Assembly: GCA_038206385.1 (NCBI GenBank)
Contig: JBBRAW010000002.1
Span: 30,610 to 94,609 of the forward strand
DNA from: JANXSD01 sp038206385
GTDB taxonomy: Bacteria; Bacteroidota; Bacteroidia; AKYH767-A; OLB10
DNA: 64,000 nucleotides
Direction: 5' to 3'
Both the position numbers and the translations under genes were made by a program. The notes below the pieces were generated by a model that searched no databases, was not told the origin of the DNA, and saw nothing but the letters and a program-made list of their open reading frames with translations. How positions within the stretch are numbered: position 1 is the first letter of the stretch; the number at the start of each line of letters is the position of its first letter. This document shows positions 54,205-62,826 of this stretch, piece after piece.

Positions 54205-55884
54205 TCATTTCAATCTTTCTTTAATATCCAAGCGGTGTTTTCTTGCGGTATCTTTTGCAATATCATATCCAGCATCCGCATGACGAATAACTCCCATTGC
54301 AGGATCATTATGCAACACACGTTTTATTCTTCGCGCTGCATCATCAGTACCATCAGCTACTATCACCATCCCCGAATGAATAGAATATCCCATTCCAACA
54401 CCACCACCATGATGCAAGCTTACCCAACTTGCACCGCCAGCAGTATTAATCAATGCGTTTAATACTGGCCAATCAGCAACAGCATCCGATCCATCCAACA
54501 TTGCTTCTGTTTCACGATTCGGACTTGCAACTGATCCAGTATCCAAATGATCACGACCAATTACAAGAGGTGCTTTTACTTTTCCTGCTCGCACTAATTC
54601 GTTGAATGCTAATCCTGCTTTCTCACGATCACCCTGTCCGATCCAACAAATACGAGCAGGTAATCCTTGAAAGGCGATTCGTTCTTGTGCCATTTTTATC
54701 CAACGATGTAATCCAACATTATCAGGAAAAAGTTTTAAAATTGCTTCATCGGTTACACGAATATCTTCAGGATCACCCGACAAAGCTGCCCAACGAAATG
54801 GTCCTTTTCCTTCACAAAAAAGTGGACGAATATATGCAGGAACAAATCCAGGGAAATCGAATGCATTCGTAACACCATGCTCTAATGCTCTACCTCTTAA
54901 ATTATTTCCATAATCAAATGTTACTGCACCGCGTGATTGTAATTCAAGCATCAGTCGTGTATGTTCAGCCATCGAATCATAACTCATCTCGATGTATTTC
55001 TTTGGATTTGATTCGCGCAAAACATTGCCTTCTTCCACTGATAATCTTTCTGGTAAATATCCAACAAGTGGATCATGTGCTGACGTTTGATCTGTTAATA
55101 CATCAGGAACAATATTGCGTTCAATAAGTCGCTTTAGCAATTGCACCGCAGTACAAATAACACCAATAGATTTATTTTCTTTTCGTTCTTTTAACAACAA
55201 TGCATGATCAATGGCTTTATCAATATCACGTTCTATGAAATCTAAATATTTTGTTTCGATACGTTTCTGTGCTCGCCACTCTTCAACTTCAGCAGCTAAA
55301 CAAACTCCATCTGCCATCGTAATCGCAAGAGGTTGCGCACCACCCATACCGCCTAATCCCGCTGTAACACAAAGTCGACCTTTTAGAGATCCATTAAAAT
55401 GTTTATCAGCAACAGCATTAAACGTTTCATAAGTTCCTTGAACAATTCCTTGTGAACCAATATAAATCCATGATCCCGCAGTCATCTGTCCGTACATCAT
55501 TAAGCCTTTCTTTTCTAGCTCATCAAAATGTTCCCATGTTGCCCACTTTGGTACTAACATCGAATTACTGATAATTACTCTTGGAGCATCTTTATGTGTT
55601 GGTAAAATCGCAACAGGTTTTCCGCTCTGAACAACCAATGTCTCATCATCATTTAAATCGCGCAGGGCTTTTACAATTAGGTGAAATGATTCAACATCAC
55701 GAGCTGCTTTACCTCTTCCTCCGTAAACAATTAAATCTTCGGGCCGTTCGGCAACATCAGGATCAAGATTGTTGTGCAACATCCTTAGCGCCGCTTCTTG
55801 CACCCATCCTTTACAGGAGATTTTATTTCCTGTTGGTGTGACGCTTGTACTAAGATCTAACTTTTCGTTTATAATAGTATTCAT
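54205..55884 (-). CDS. hutU: Urocanate hydratase
   Basis: Converts urocanate to imidazolonepropionate with tightly bound NAD+ in histidine degradation. It is a 559-residue cytosolic enzyme of normal length. Family landmarks are VYGGRGKAARD and GKPVAILPTH near the N-terminus, the glycine-rich VTAGLGGMGGAQPLA (NAD+ region, about 172-186), TDQTSAHDP, and the C-terminal GLPARICWIGQGDREKAG with the catalytic Cys (about residue 407) and SLHHGGGVGMG. Other hut genes (hutH, hutI, hutG) are not adjacent, so this member of the pathway is separated from the rest here. It is flanked by the DUF5522 gene 50 bp upstream on the same strand. Confidence 0.95.
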   Translation of the reverse strand: MNTIINEKLDLSTSVTPTGNKISCKGWVQEAALRMLHNNLDPDVAERPEDLIVYGGRGKAARDVESFHLIVKALRDLNDDETLVVQSGKPVAILPTHKDAPRVIISNSMLVPKWATWEHFDELEKKGLMMYGQMTAGSWIYIGSQGIVQGTYETFNAVADKHFNGSLKGRLCVTAGLGGMGGAQPLAITMADGVCLAAEVEEWRAQKRIETKYLDFIERDIDKAIDHALLLKERKENKSIGVICTAVQLLKRLIERNIVPDVLTDQTSAHDPLVGYLPERLSVEEGNVLRESNPKKYIEMSYDSMAEHTRLMLELQSRGAVTFDYGNNLRGRALEHGVTNAFDFPGFVPAYIRPLFCEGKGPFRWAALSGDPEDIRVTDEAILKLFPDNVGLHRWIKMAQERIAFQGLPARICWIGQGDREKAGLAFNELVRAGKVKAPLVIGRDHLDTGSVASPNRETEAMLDGSDAVADWPVLNALINTAGGASWVSLHHGGGVGMGYSIHSGMVIVADGTDDAARRIKRVLHNDPAMGVIRHADAGYDIAKDTARKHRLDIKERLK

Positions 55885-55933
55885 TGTGATAATATCTAAG
55901 AGTTCTTTTCGTGATTATAATTTAGAAAAAATA

Positions 55934-56113
55934 TTATTCTGATTTTTTGGGAGTTTCTAAATTTGGGGTATCTGATTTTTTTTTCCAAGGACAATGCCGG
56001 CAATTATTTTGACAACAATATCCACGTTTTAAATGGTATTTCTCCGTAAAGACAATGTATCCTTCAACTGACAGATAATAATCTTCTTTTTCAAATTTAT
56101 CATAAAATGACAT
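55934..56113 (-). CDS. DUF5522 small protein
   Basis: A 59-residue protein from ATG at 56113 to TAA at 55934. It contains EGYIVFTEKYHLKRGYCC followed by CRHCPWKKK, the hallmark of DUF5522: an aromatic-rich start, then YCC-x3-CRHCP with four Cys in nine residues, and a short charged tail. The CC...CRHC arrangement could coordinate Zn or an iron-sulfur cluster. The family is widespread in Bacteroidota and some other bacteria, but no function is known to me. It lies 49 bases upstream of hutU on the same strand, so co-transcription is possible. Codon use and conserved motif make it a real gene despite its size. Confidence 0.8.
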   Translation of the reverse strand: MSFYDKFEKEDYYLSVEGYIVFTEKYHLKRGYCCQNNCRHCPWKKKSDTPNLETPKKSE

Positions 56114-56253
56114 ACTACAAAGATCGTAAATTTTAAATGAAAATACTATTGGAGCAATATGCTAACTTACCTAAAAAAATTTGGAATGGAAGTAATTTAA
56201 CAATGACTTAATTCGGATTCTCTAAGCCAATTGACAATCATTATCTTTACAAG

Positions 56254-57144
56254 ATGATTTTAAATCTGAATAAATTTGAACCAATTTTACAGGAAATTTT
56301 TCATCCAATTTTTAATGAACAAAAACTTACTCTAAAAGTTTTACGTTTAGATTTAATTGATCCGATTACTGGTGGAAATAAATGGTTTAAATTGAAATTT
56401 AATCTCGAAGAAGCAGAAAAATTGGGTCGTAAAACCATCATCAGCTTTGGAGGACCTTATTCTAATCATATTGCTGCCTTGGCAAGTGCTGGTGTTAAAT
56501 TAGGATTTGAAACTGTTGGGATTATAAGAGGTAAATTACATGATGATAACCCAACTTTGAAACGAGCAAATCTTCAAGGAATGAAATTGATCGAATGCGA
56601 GCATGAAAAATATCGTGCTTATCGAAATCCAGAGAACTGGAATGAATTGCTTGAACAGTTCCCTAATTCGTTTGTGATTCCTGAAGGTGGATCAAATAAT
56701 CTCGGCATTCAAGGTTGTCGATTAATTGCTAAGATGATTCCTGAAAATACAACTTCTGTCTTTTTACCCGTTGGTACAGGAACAACAATGGCAGGATTAA
56801 TTTTGGGTAGTGAAAACAAATTTTTTGTAGAAGGAATTGCAGTAGTTAAAGCGAAAGATCATTTAAACAATAATATTGCTCGGATGATTAAAGAAGATTT
56901 AAAATCAATTCCGGAAAATTATTTACTTCATCACGATTTTACCTTTGGGGGTTATGCAAAATCCAATCCTAGTTTAAACTCCTTTCAAGAGGATTTTTAT
57001 AGGGATCATAAAATACTAATTGAACCAATTTATACAGGAAGAATGTTTTATGCAATTGTTGCGTTAGCAAATTCAGGATATTTTTCGAAAGGGTCATCAA
57101 TCGTTGCAATCCATACTGGAGGAAACCAATACAATTTGAGTTAA
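56254..57144 (+). CDS. PLP-dependent deaminase/D-cysteine desulfhydrase family protein
   Basis: A 296-residue fold-II PLP enzyme of the ACC-deaminase/D-cysteine desulfhydrase group. The PLP Lys is in GGNKWFKLKFNL (about 33-44), followed by the phosphate-binding FGGPYSNHIAALA (about 62-74), PEGGSNNLGIQG (about 142-153) and FLPVGTGTTMAGL (about 169-181). Family members convert 1-aminocyclopropane-1-carboxylate to 2-oxobutyrate and ammonia, or break D-cysteine to pyruvate, sulfide and ammonia; the latter is more common in such short bacterial proteins, but motif evidence alone does not decide. It has no operon partner: the glucosaminidase gene follows with its own -7 box. Confidence 0.87.
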   Translation: MILNLNKFEPILQEIFHPIFNEQKLTLKVLRLDLIDPITGGNKWFKLKFNLEEAEKLGRKTIISFGGPYSNHIAALASAGVKLGFETVGIIRGKLHDDNPTLKRANLQGMKLIECEHEKYRAYRNPENWNELLEQFPNSFVIPEGGSNNLGIQGCRLIAKMIPENTTSVFLPVGTGTTMAGLILGSENKFFVEGIAVVKAKDHLNNNIARMIKEDLKSIPENYLLHHDFTFGGYAKSNPSLNSFQEDFYRDHKILIEPIYTGRMFYAIVALANSGYFSKGSSIVAIHTGGNQYNLS

Positions 57145-57200
57145 CAGTGGTTTGTTAATAGTGGTTTAACATTACGGAAATAATTTTGTTCCAATGTACC

Positions 57201-57208
57201 TACATTTG
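57201..57208 (+). promoter_or_regulatory. Candidate -7 box for the glucosaminidase gene
   Basis: TACATTTG matches TAnnTTTG, 12 bases before the first ATG at 57221. A TTTG at 57185-57188 is only 12 bases upstream, shorter than usual. Confidence 0.45.
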
Positions 57209-57220
57209 TAGCGACTAAAA

Positions 57221-58219
57221 ATGATGAATAAGAAACTACTATTATTGTTTGCGATATATCTCTTTTCCGGTTTTAATACAAACGGAAAGGCGCAAGCTAA
57301 GGGAGATAGGATGACTCCTGAAGAGTATATTGCTTTATTTAAAGATGCAGCATTGACGGATATGTCGAGAACTGGAGTTCCTGCTAGTATTACAATGGCG
57401 CAAGGAATGTATGAATCAGATTATGGAAATAGTCCTCTAGCATTAAATGCCAATAATCATTTTGGAATTAAGTGCCATGTTGAGTGGGATGGCGCTACCT
57501 ATCATCAAGATGATGATGCAGCGGATGAATGTTTTCGTAAATATAAAAATGTTCAAGAATCTTATGATGATCATTCCATCTTTTTAAGAAGTCGTGAACG
57601 TTATAAAACACTTTTCAATCTTGATATTACAGATTATAAAGGGTGGGCGAGAGGCTTGAAAAAAGCAGGCTATGCAACTAATCCACAGTACGCTCAAAAA
57701 TTAATCGACTTAATTGAAAGATATAATTTGAGCGATTTGGATAAGCAAGGAACAAAAATACCAGTTCAGATTGCAGAGTTAAAGAAATCACCTGCAACTA
57801 TTTCGCACAATGAAACTAGGGTTAATGAGAAACCATTAATAGGTAAATCCCAATCAACATTCACTAGTATAAATACCGTCAACAATGTCCCTTTTGTTCG
57901 CGCCCGTAAGGGCGACACTTGGCTAAAACTTACCAGAGAAAATAATCTGGAGTTGTGGCAAATACTTTCCTACAACGACGCAGATAAAAATGCAATGTTG
58001 CATGATGGTGAATTAGTATTTTTGAAAACTAAAAAGAATAAAAGCAATATTGAGAAACATGTAGTTAAAGATGGCGAAACAATGCGCTCCATTGCACAAC
58101 TTTATGGAATCAAATTGAAGAAACTTTATCGTATGAATCGCATTGCATCAGACAGCCAAGCAAAATCTGGTGATATACTCTACCTCAACAAAAGTTTATT
58201 ATTTGGGTTGCCATTATAG
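57221..58219 (+). CDS. Secreted N-acetylglucosaminidase (GH73-like) with LysM repeats
   Basis: Hydrolyses peptidoglycan glycan strands outside the cytoplasm. In 332 residues there is a signal peptide (1-25, ending GKAQA) and a GH73/Flg-J-like domain (about 30-172) with catalytic Glu65 in MYESDYGNSPLA and NANNHFGIKC. A linker follows, then two LysM-like wall-binding modules: about 222-265 (FVRARKGDTWLKLTRENNL) and about 280-325 (VVKDGETMRSIAQLYGIKL). Two ATGs at the start (57221, 57224) are equivalent for the signal peptide. It is a single gene with its own -7 box and is followed by the repeat-rich gap. The likely role is cell-wall remodelling or daughter-cell separation. Confidence 0.92.
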   Translation: MMNKKLLLLFAIYLFSGFNTNGKAQAKGDRMTPEEYIALFKDAALTDMSRTGVPASITMAQGMYESDYGNSPLALNANNHFGIKCHVEWDGATYHQDDDAADECFRKYKNVQESYDDHSIFLRSRERYKTLFNLDITDYKGWARGLKKAGYATNPQYAQKLIDLIERYNLSDLDKQGTKIPVQIAELKKSPATISHNETRVNEKPLIGKSQSTFTSINTVNNVPFVRARKGDTWLKLTRENNLELWQILSYNDADKNAMLHDGELVFLKTKKNKSNIEKHVVKDGETMRSIAQLYGIKLKKLYRMNRIASDSQAKSGDILYLNKSLLFGLPL

Positions 58220-58334
58220 ATTCTCTTCTTTTTTCTTATTGATGTTAGCTGTCATTGGACTAGGAGAATTGTTAAACTTTATAAAGAAAATCTTTAAGAT
58301 CGTAACGTAAATAAAAAGCGACTCAGAAATAATT
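58220..58334. other. AT-rich spacer upstream of the REP array
   Basis: This is the first part of a 575-bp gene-free gap; I see no supported frame or hairpin in it. The repeats begin at 58335, and the last stretch (58621-58742) before the TPR gene's promoter box is likewise plain AT-rich DNA. Confidence 0.5.
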
Positions 58335-58607
58335 TAATTTTTGCGAATCATTCGTCATTGAAGTGATCGAATGTAATTTTTAAGTACCAGTAATTTCCAT
58401 TTTCAGTCCGATCGTTAAGGTGCTGAATAAAATTTATCGTTGTCAATAATTTTCTTTTTTAGTTCGACCGTTCAAGGGTCGAATAAAATTTATAGCTATA
58501 AATAATTTCCCTTTTCAGTTCGACCCTGAAGGGGTCGAATGTTAATAGCCCCGTATTTAATACGGGGCTATTAACGTCACATAAGATATCGACCCTAAAG
58601 GGGTCGA
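58335..58607. repeat. REP array: four 56-bp-period units, a 35-bp palindrome and a further unit
   Basis: Units start with TAATTT at 58335, 58391, 58447 and 58503, exactly 56 bases apart. The first is degenerate, the second partly so; the third and fourth share TTCGACC and GGTCGAA arms around a short loop (58463-58483 and 58519-58539). The fourth runs into a perfect 35-base palindrome (58541-58575; arms GTTAATAGCCCCGTATT, 17 bp, with one centre base). A last TCGACCC/GGGTCGA hairpin is at 58589-58607. These arms are of the REP type. There are no spacers and no cas genes, so it is not a CRISPR array. Confidence 0.8.
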
Positions 58608-58742
58608 ATAATTTTCTTCCACAATATAAATTTAATACACGAATAAACCCTCAATTGATTAAACGACCAACTAGATGAATTTCAGCATTAAGGAAGATAT
58701 TTTGAAGTGTTAATAGTGAATTATTATAGATTTAAATTATAA

Positions 58743-58750
58743 TATATTTG
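58743..58750 (+). promoter_or_regulatory. Candidate -7 box for the TPR membrane-protein gene
   Basis: TATATTTG matches TAnnTTTG, 44 bases upstream of the ATG at 58795. No good -33 element is visible. Confidence 0.4.
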
Positions 58751-58794
58751 TAACTCTTAAAACAATAAAAGTAATTTACCCAAAAGCAATTAGC

Positions 58795-60684
58795 ATGTCA
58801 AGCAAGATAGACCTAAAGAAGGCTCAAAAATCCAAGAATTTAGCCCAACAAGAATTCAATCCAATTTATTACAAATTATTTTTTGTTGTTGTCGTACTTG
58901 TTTTATACGGACGCTCGATTGGGTTTGATTTCGTTCTTGATGATGATCTATTCATTAAAAATAATCCACTTGTTCAAAAGGGAATTTTGGGGATTGGTCA
59001 AACTTTTTTTCATGGAAGCTTAGAATATTTCCGGGGCTCTAATTTGCAAGTTTATCGTCCAATGCTATTAATAGCATTTTGTATAGAGAAAGCAATGTTT
59101 GGAAATTTACCTGGAGGATTTCATTTTATTAATGTTCTTTTATATGTTTTTACATCTATAGTTTTTTTTAACCTTATTCGTAAACTTCTTCCGAATTACA
59201 ATCCTTTCTATGTGTTCATAATTACAATGTTATTTATAATTCATCCTATACATAGTGAAGTTGTTGCAAATATTAAAAGTCAAGATGAATTATTGTCTAC
59301 ACTTTTCTGTTTGTTATCATTGTCATTAGCGATAAATGTATTTGAAAATAATGAAAAAAAATCAACAACATTAATTCTGGCTTTAGGTTGTTACCTCATT
59401 GCATTATTTAGCAAAGAAAGTGCTGTAGCATTCGTTATCATTTTCCCATTAACTTTTTTCCTATTGAAGGGAACTAATTTTAAAAAAACTATTTTCAAAT
59501 CAATCCCTTTTTTGGGAGCCGCCTTGCTATTTGTTTTTATTCGTCATGTAGCATTAAAAAATCTTTTTCAAGGATATGAAACAACAGTAATTGAAAACGT
59601 ATTATATGGAGCAAACGGAATTGGAGAACAGATTGCTACTCGACTCTCGATCCTCTTAAAATTTCTCTCTTTAATGATTCTCCCAATTTCTCTTTCTTGG
59701 GACTATTCCTACAATCAAATTCCAATAATAGGATTGAATACTTTAGTTCCATGGGTATCCATATCACTCTATGTTTTAATTGGCATCATAATTTTGATGA
59801 TGTGGAAAAAACGTCCTGAAGTAGCATTTGGATTTAGCTTTTTCTTACTTCTTATTTCACCAACAGCAAATATCTTTTTCCTCAATGGAACAACTTTCGC
59901 TGAACGGTTTTTGTTTTTACCTTCTATTGGATTTATAATTGCTATAGTTGCTGGAATACTTTTCTTGACCAAATCAGATTTGAAAAATATTTCTAAACCT
60001 TTACAAAAACGAATTAATATCATTTCGCTAGTTGTGTTTTTAATTTTTTCGGGATTAACAATTAGTAGATGTGGTGAATGGAAAAACAATCTTACTTTGT
60101 TTGAATCCGCGGTTGTAAATACACCAAATAGTAGTCGTGTTAATGCTGGTCTCGCGACAGAATACATGAACAAAGCTGAAAAGGAAACGGATTCTCAACA
60201 ACGGAATCAACTAGTTAATAGCTCAATCCAATATTTTTCTAAAAGTTTATCTATTTATCCAGATAATTCAACTGCAGCTTTTAAGTTGGGACTTATTTAT
60301 GCTATCATAGGCGATACCACTAAATCTATTGCCTATTATCGTATTTCGTTAAAATCAAAACCAGATTATGTTCTTGCATTAAATAATCTTGCAGCACTAT
60401 ATGTTGCGAAACAAAACTATGATTCAGCAATATATTTCTTTAATCGTTCTTTTCAATCTGATTCATTAAACGAAATGACATTAACTAATTTAGCTATCGT
60501 AAATAATTTAATTTACAATGATGAAAAAGTAATTTATTACGGTATGAAGGCGCTAAATTTAAATTATGGAAGTTCTAAACTTTACAATGTGCTATCACAG
60601 GCAATGGCGAGAAAAGGTGATATGGTAGCTTCTCAGAAATACCTACAACTTCAGAATTCTCCTACTAATGTAGTATTGCAATAA
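58795..60684 (+). CDS. TMTC-like membrane protein with C-terminal TPR repeats (possible O-mannosyltransferase)
   Basis: A 629-residue inner-membrane protein. The N-terminal two-thirds have about 10-11 helices in the arrangement of GT-C enzymes of the TMTC/PMT type: an acidic motif in the first extracytoplasmic loop (VLDDDLFIKNNPLV, Asp49-51), YRPMLL, and HPIHSEVVANIKSQDELL. Residues about 440-620 form at least four TPR units, for example AFKLGLIYAIIGDTTKSIAYY and ALNNLAALYVAKQNYDSAIYF. Eukaryotic TMTC proteins O-mannosylate cadherins; bacterial homologs are largely uncharacterised. In Bacteroidota, which O-glycosylate exported proteins, a related role is possible but is inference. Confidence 0.82.
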   Translation: MSSKIDLKKAQKSKNLAQQEFNPIYYKLFFVVVVLVLYGRSIGFDFVLDDDLFIKNNPLVQKGILGIGQTFFHGSLEYFRGSNLQVYRPMLLIAFCIEKAMFGNLPGGFHFINVLLYVFTSIVFFNLIRKLLPNYNPFYVFIITMLFIIHPIHSEVVANIKSQDELLSTLFCLLSLSLAINVFENNEKKSTTLILALGCYLIALFSKESAVAFVIIFPLTFFLLKGTNFKKTIFKSIPFLGAALLFVFIRHVALKNLFQGYETTVIENVLYGANGIGEQIATRLSILLKFLSLMILPISLSWDYSYNQIPIIGLNTLVPWVSISLYVLIGIIILMMWKKRPEVAFGFSFFLLLISPTANIFFLNGTTFAERFLFLPSIGFIIAIVAGILFLTKSDLKNISKPLQKRINIISLVVFLIFSGLTISRCGEWKNNLTLFESAVVNTPNSSRVNAGLATEYMNKAEKETDSQQRNQLVNSSIQYFSKSLSIYPDNSTAAFKLGLIYAIIGDTTKSIAYYRISLKSKPDYVLALNNLAALYVAKQNYDSAIYFFNRSFQSDSLNEMTLTNLAIVNNLIYNDEKVIYYGMKALNLNYGSSKLYNVLSQAMARKGDMVASQKYLQLQNSPTNVVLQ

Positions 60685-60764
60685 ATACTACCAAATATTA
60701 ATAATTTAATTCCATAGACTTAATCTTTTTCACTAAAACTTCCTTGAGAAATAGTTCCATTGGC

Positions 60765-60788
60765 AATAGTTGACAACTATTTTTTTTA
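60765..60788 (+). terminator. Weak intrinsic terminator downstream of the TPR gene
   Basis: AATAGTT (60765-60771) pairs with AACTATT (60775-60781) around a three-base loop, followed by T7. The stem is short and AT-rich, and the position is about 80 bases after the stop codon, so it is only a possible terminator. Confidence 0.35.
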
Positions 60789-60894
60789 AAAAATCAGGAT
60801 AAGAAAAGTACATGTGATACTAAGTTTATTCCTAATTAAATTTTGTATTAGTTTAACATCAGCTGCTATTTATTCAAAGATTAATGGATTTTTT

Positions 60895-62148
60895 TTAATA
60901 AACAATTATCTTTTGTGTAAGGATATTATCTTGTTGTTGTAATTTGATAAAATATACTCCTTTCGAAAGTTGCTCTATTGGAATTTGAAGTGTATTTACA
61001 CCTTCAATTGACGTTCCATTAATTGAATTTAAAATTCTGCCATTTAAATCTGAAAGAAAAAGGTTGTATGTTTCATTCGGTGCTTTGCATATAAACTGAA
61101 CATTTGTGAAATCATGAGTAGGGTTTGGCCATACATTAAATGTTGTAGATAAAGTTGATTCAATATCCCCAATCCTAGCCGTATTATTTGATAGCCAAAT
61201 TGTAGCATTCATCATTATTTTTGAATGATCTCCATTTACCTCAGCCGACCATCCGTTATAAAGTGCATCACCTGGGTCACCGGTTCCATCGTCCATTGGT
61301 GAACTATCGCCTATTGCTGCAATTTTTCCTAAGCCATAATGTGAATGCGCCATCATTACTCCAGATGTTCCAGTATTTGAAGATCCAGTTTTGTATACAA
61401 CTCCAATTACAGTTGAATTAGCAGCGGTATTTAATGTCATAGAGGTTCCATTACTAAATTTCATCTGCGTAGGATTACCCGCCAAACCATGTAAGATTCC
61501 ATCGGTACTTAATACTTTAAAGTTAGAAGTAGTCTGTGAGAAATTTTGATAATCGAAAGTGATTCCAAAAGGATTTGTAGCAATTCCGTTAGTGCTCATA
61601 AAATCATTCCAAATGTGAGGTGAATCGTAACCATCATTATTACGATCAGAAACATCATGATCGGATATCATAAATAAGCCTCCACCATTTTGAACAAATT
61701 GTATGATGGCGGCTTTTTCAGTTGTAGTAAATTTAATATTAGGCTCATCAACTATATAAATTTTGTAATTTGATAGATCCTGCGGATTACTAGTATTCCC
61801 ATAGGTAATACTGACATTATATGGAAGTGTTTCAACAATAAAACCTTGTTTAACGCAGGCTACAGCCCAAGCTGATAATGCACCTTTCCAATATGTTTCG
61901 GATGTTGTAGCTGTAATTCCACTTTGAGCTGGTGTAGGTATTCGTTGAGGATTTGCTTCATTTCCTCTGCCTGTTTGCATTATTCCACCTGTACCTGTTC
62001 CAATATTATAAATATCAGCATCAATAATCCAATCGGCATTACTAGCCATTTCAGCTTTGCGAGCGTCAAACAATATTTTTTGTGGGGCTGTTTGGGCAAA
62101 ACTAATGCTTACAATAAATAATAAAAATAATAACAGTGTATTCTTCAT
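60895..62148 (-). CDS. Secreted protein with T9SS type A sorting domain
   Basis: A 417-residue exported protein. The signal peptide ends at ISFAQ (near 18). The mature N-terminal part (about 25-320) has an alpha/beta pattern: a strand after NADWIIDADI, KIYIVDEPN and the glycine-rich FVQNGGGLFMISDHDVSDRNNDGYDS, which resembles a ThuA/class-I-glutamine-amidotransferase-like fold (DUF4350-type); no catalytic Cys is obvious. The C-terminal ~80 residues, from NVWPNPTHDFTNVQF to TQKIIVY, form a T9SS sorting domain that directs export through the outer membrane. I use ATG at 62148, immediately before the signal peptide; a frame to 62214 adds 22 unlikely residues. The function is unknown. Confidence 0.82.
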   Translation of the reverse strand: MKNTLLLFLLFIVSISFAQTAPQKILFDARKAEMASNADWIIDADIYNIGTGTGGIMQTGRGNEANPQRIPTPAQSGITATTSETYWKGALSAWAVACVKQGFIVETLPYNVSITYGNTSNPQDLSNYKIYIVDEPNIKFTTTEKAAIIQFVQNGGGLFMISDHDVSDRNNDGYDSPHIWNDFMSTNGIATNPFGITFDYQNFSQTTSNFKVLSTDGILHGLAGNPTQMKFSNGTSMTLNTAANSTVIGVVYKTGSSNTGTSGVMMAHSHYGLGKIAAIGDSSPMDDGTGDPGDALYNGWSAEVNGDHSKIMMNATIWLSNNTARIGDIESTLSTTFNVWPNPTHDFTNVQFICKAPNETYNLFLSDLNGRILNSINGTSIEGVNTLQIPIEQLSKGVYFIKLQQQDNILTQKIIVY

Positions 62149-62493
62149 TTTATTTGGTTTGTACCTCGAAGTAAATAAATTTATTTGGATTTTTTGGATT
62201 TGAAAGCTAAACAAGGATAAAAGTTGATTGTAGACGTAAATATAGTACTTGATTTAGAAATGACTTTGTACCAATATTTAATATAAATTAATCCAGTAAA
62301 CGTGTTCTTTTTTATTTTGATTTCTTCAAAAAAAATAGTTCCTTAGGCAAATGATATGCAACGATTTTTGTTCCTTGTTTAAATAAAAAACTACTTCGCT
62401 TCTTTGAACTAATAAATATTAAGCATTGGTATTGCTCAAAAAAAAACCTGAAGTATTTCGTACTTCAGGTTTTTATGTGATAGGGCAATACAG
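62149..62493. other. Intergenic gap between the T9SS protein gene and atpC
   Basis: 345 bases upstream of the T9SS protein gene and downstream of atpC, with no supported coding frame. The only clear structure is the terminator at 62438-62474. The remainder is AT-rich with no other hairpin that I can support. Confidence 0.6.
62438..62474 (-). terminator. Intrinsic terminator of the atp operon
   Basis: CCTGAAGTA (62447-62455) pairs perfectly with TACTTCAGG (62461-62469) around TTTCG. Nine A on the left become a T9 tail on the minus strand. It lies 20 bases after the atpC stop. The stem closely resembles the terminator at 5194-5234. Confidence 0.9.
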
Positions 62494-62733
62494 TTATGCC
62501 GATTCAGCAAGTATTACAACCTTGTTATTGAGCATCTCAACAACTCCTCCTTTTACTTCAAATATTTCTTCGCCCTTTGACGATTTCACTTTTACTTTAC
62601 TATTTACAAGTGTTGATATGATGGCTGCGTGATTGTTAAGCATCTGAAAAGTTCCTTTCGAGCCAGGTACCATCACTGATGTTACTTCGCCTTCAAAAAC
62701 TTTTTTATCGGGTGTTATTATCTCTAAATACAT
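62494..62733 (-). CDS. atpC: F1-ATP synthase epsilon subunit, short form
   Basis: A 79-residue subunit of the central stalk. It begins MYLEIITPDKKVFEGEVTSV and ends VVEMLNNKVVILAE, covering the N-terminal beta-sandwich domain only. Typical bacterial epsilon chains are about 130-140 residues and end in two helices that can extend along the rotor and inhibit ATP hydrolysis; those helices are absent. Short epsilon subunits of this kind are known in Bacteroidota. Upstream atpD is 93 bases away; a strong terminator follows downstream. Confidence 0.94.
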   Translation of the reverse strand: MYLEIITPDKKVFEGEVTSVMVPGSKGTFQMLNNHAAIISTLVNSKVKVKSSKGEEIFEVKGGVVEMLNNKVVILAESA

Positions 62734-62826
62734 GTTTCGTTTCTTTTATTAGTAAAGTTGAGGATTTTTAAATTTTAGGATCACACAATTGCCATCTTCA
62801 AATTTTCAAATTATTCAATCTCTAAA

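Noticed and set aside
58335..58607. The regular repeats could look like a CRISPR array.
   Set aside because: Units are contiguous 56-base periods that diverge from one another, carry internal palindromes, have no unique spacers and no cas genes nearby. They fit REP repeats.
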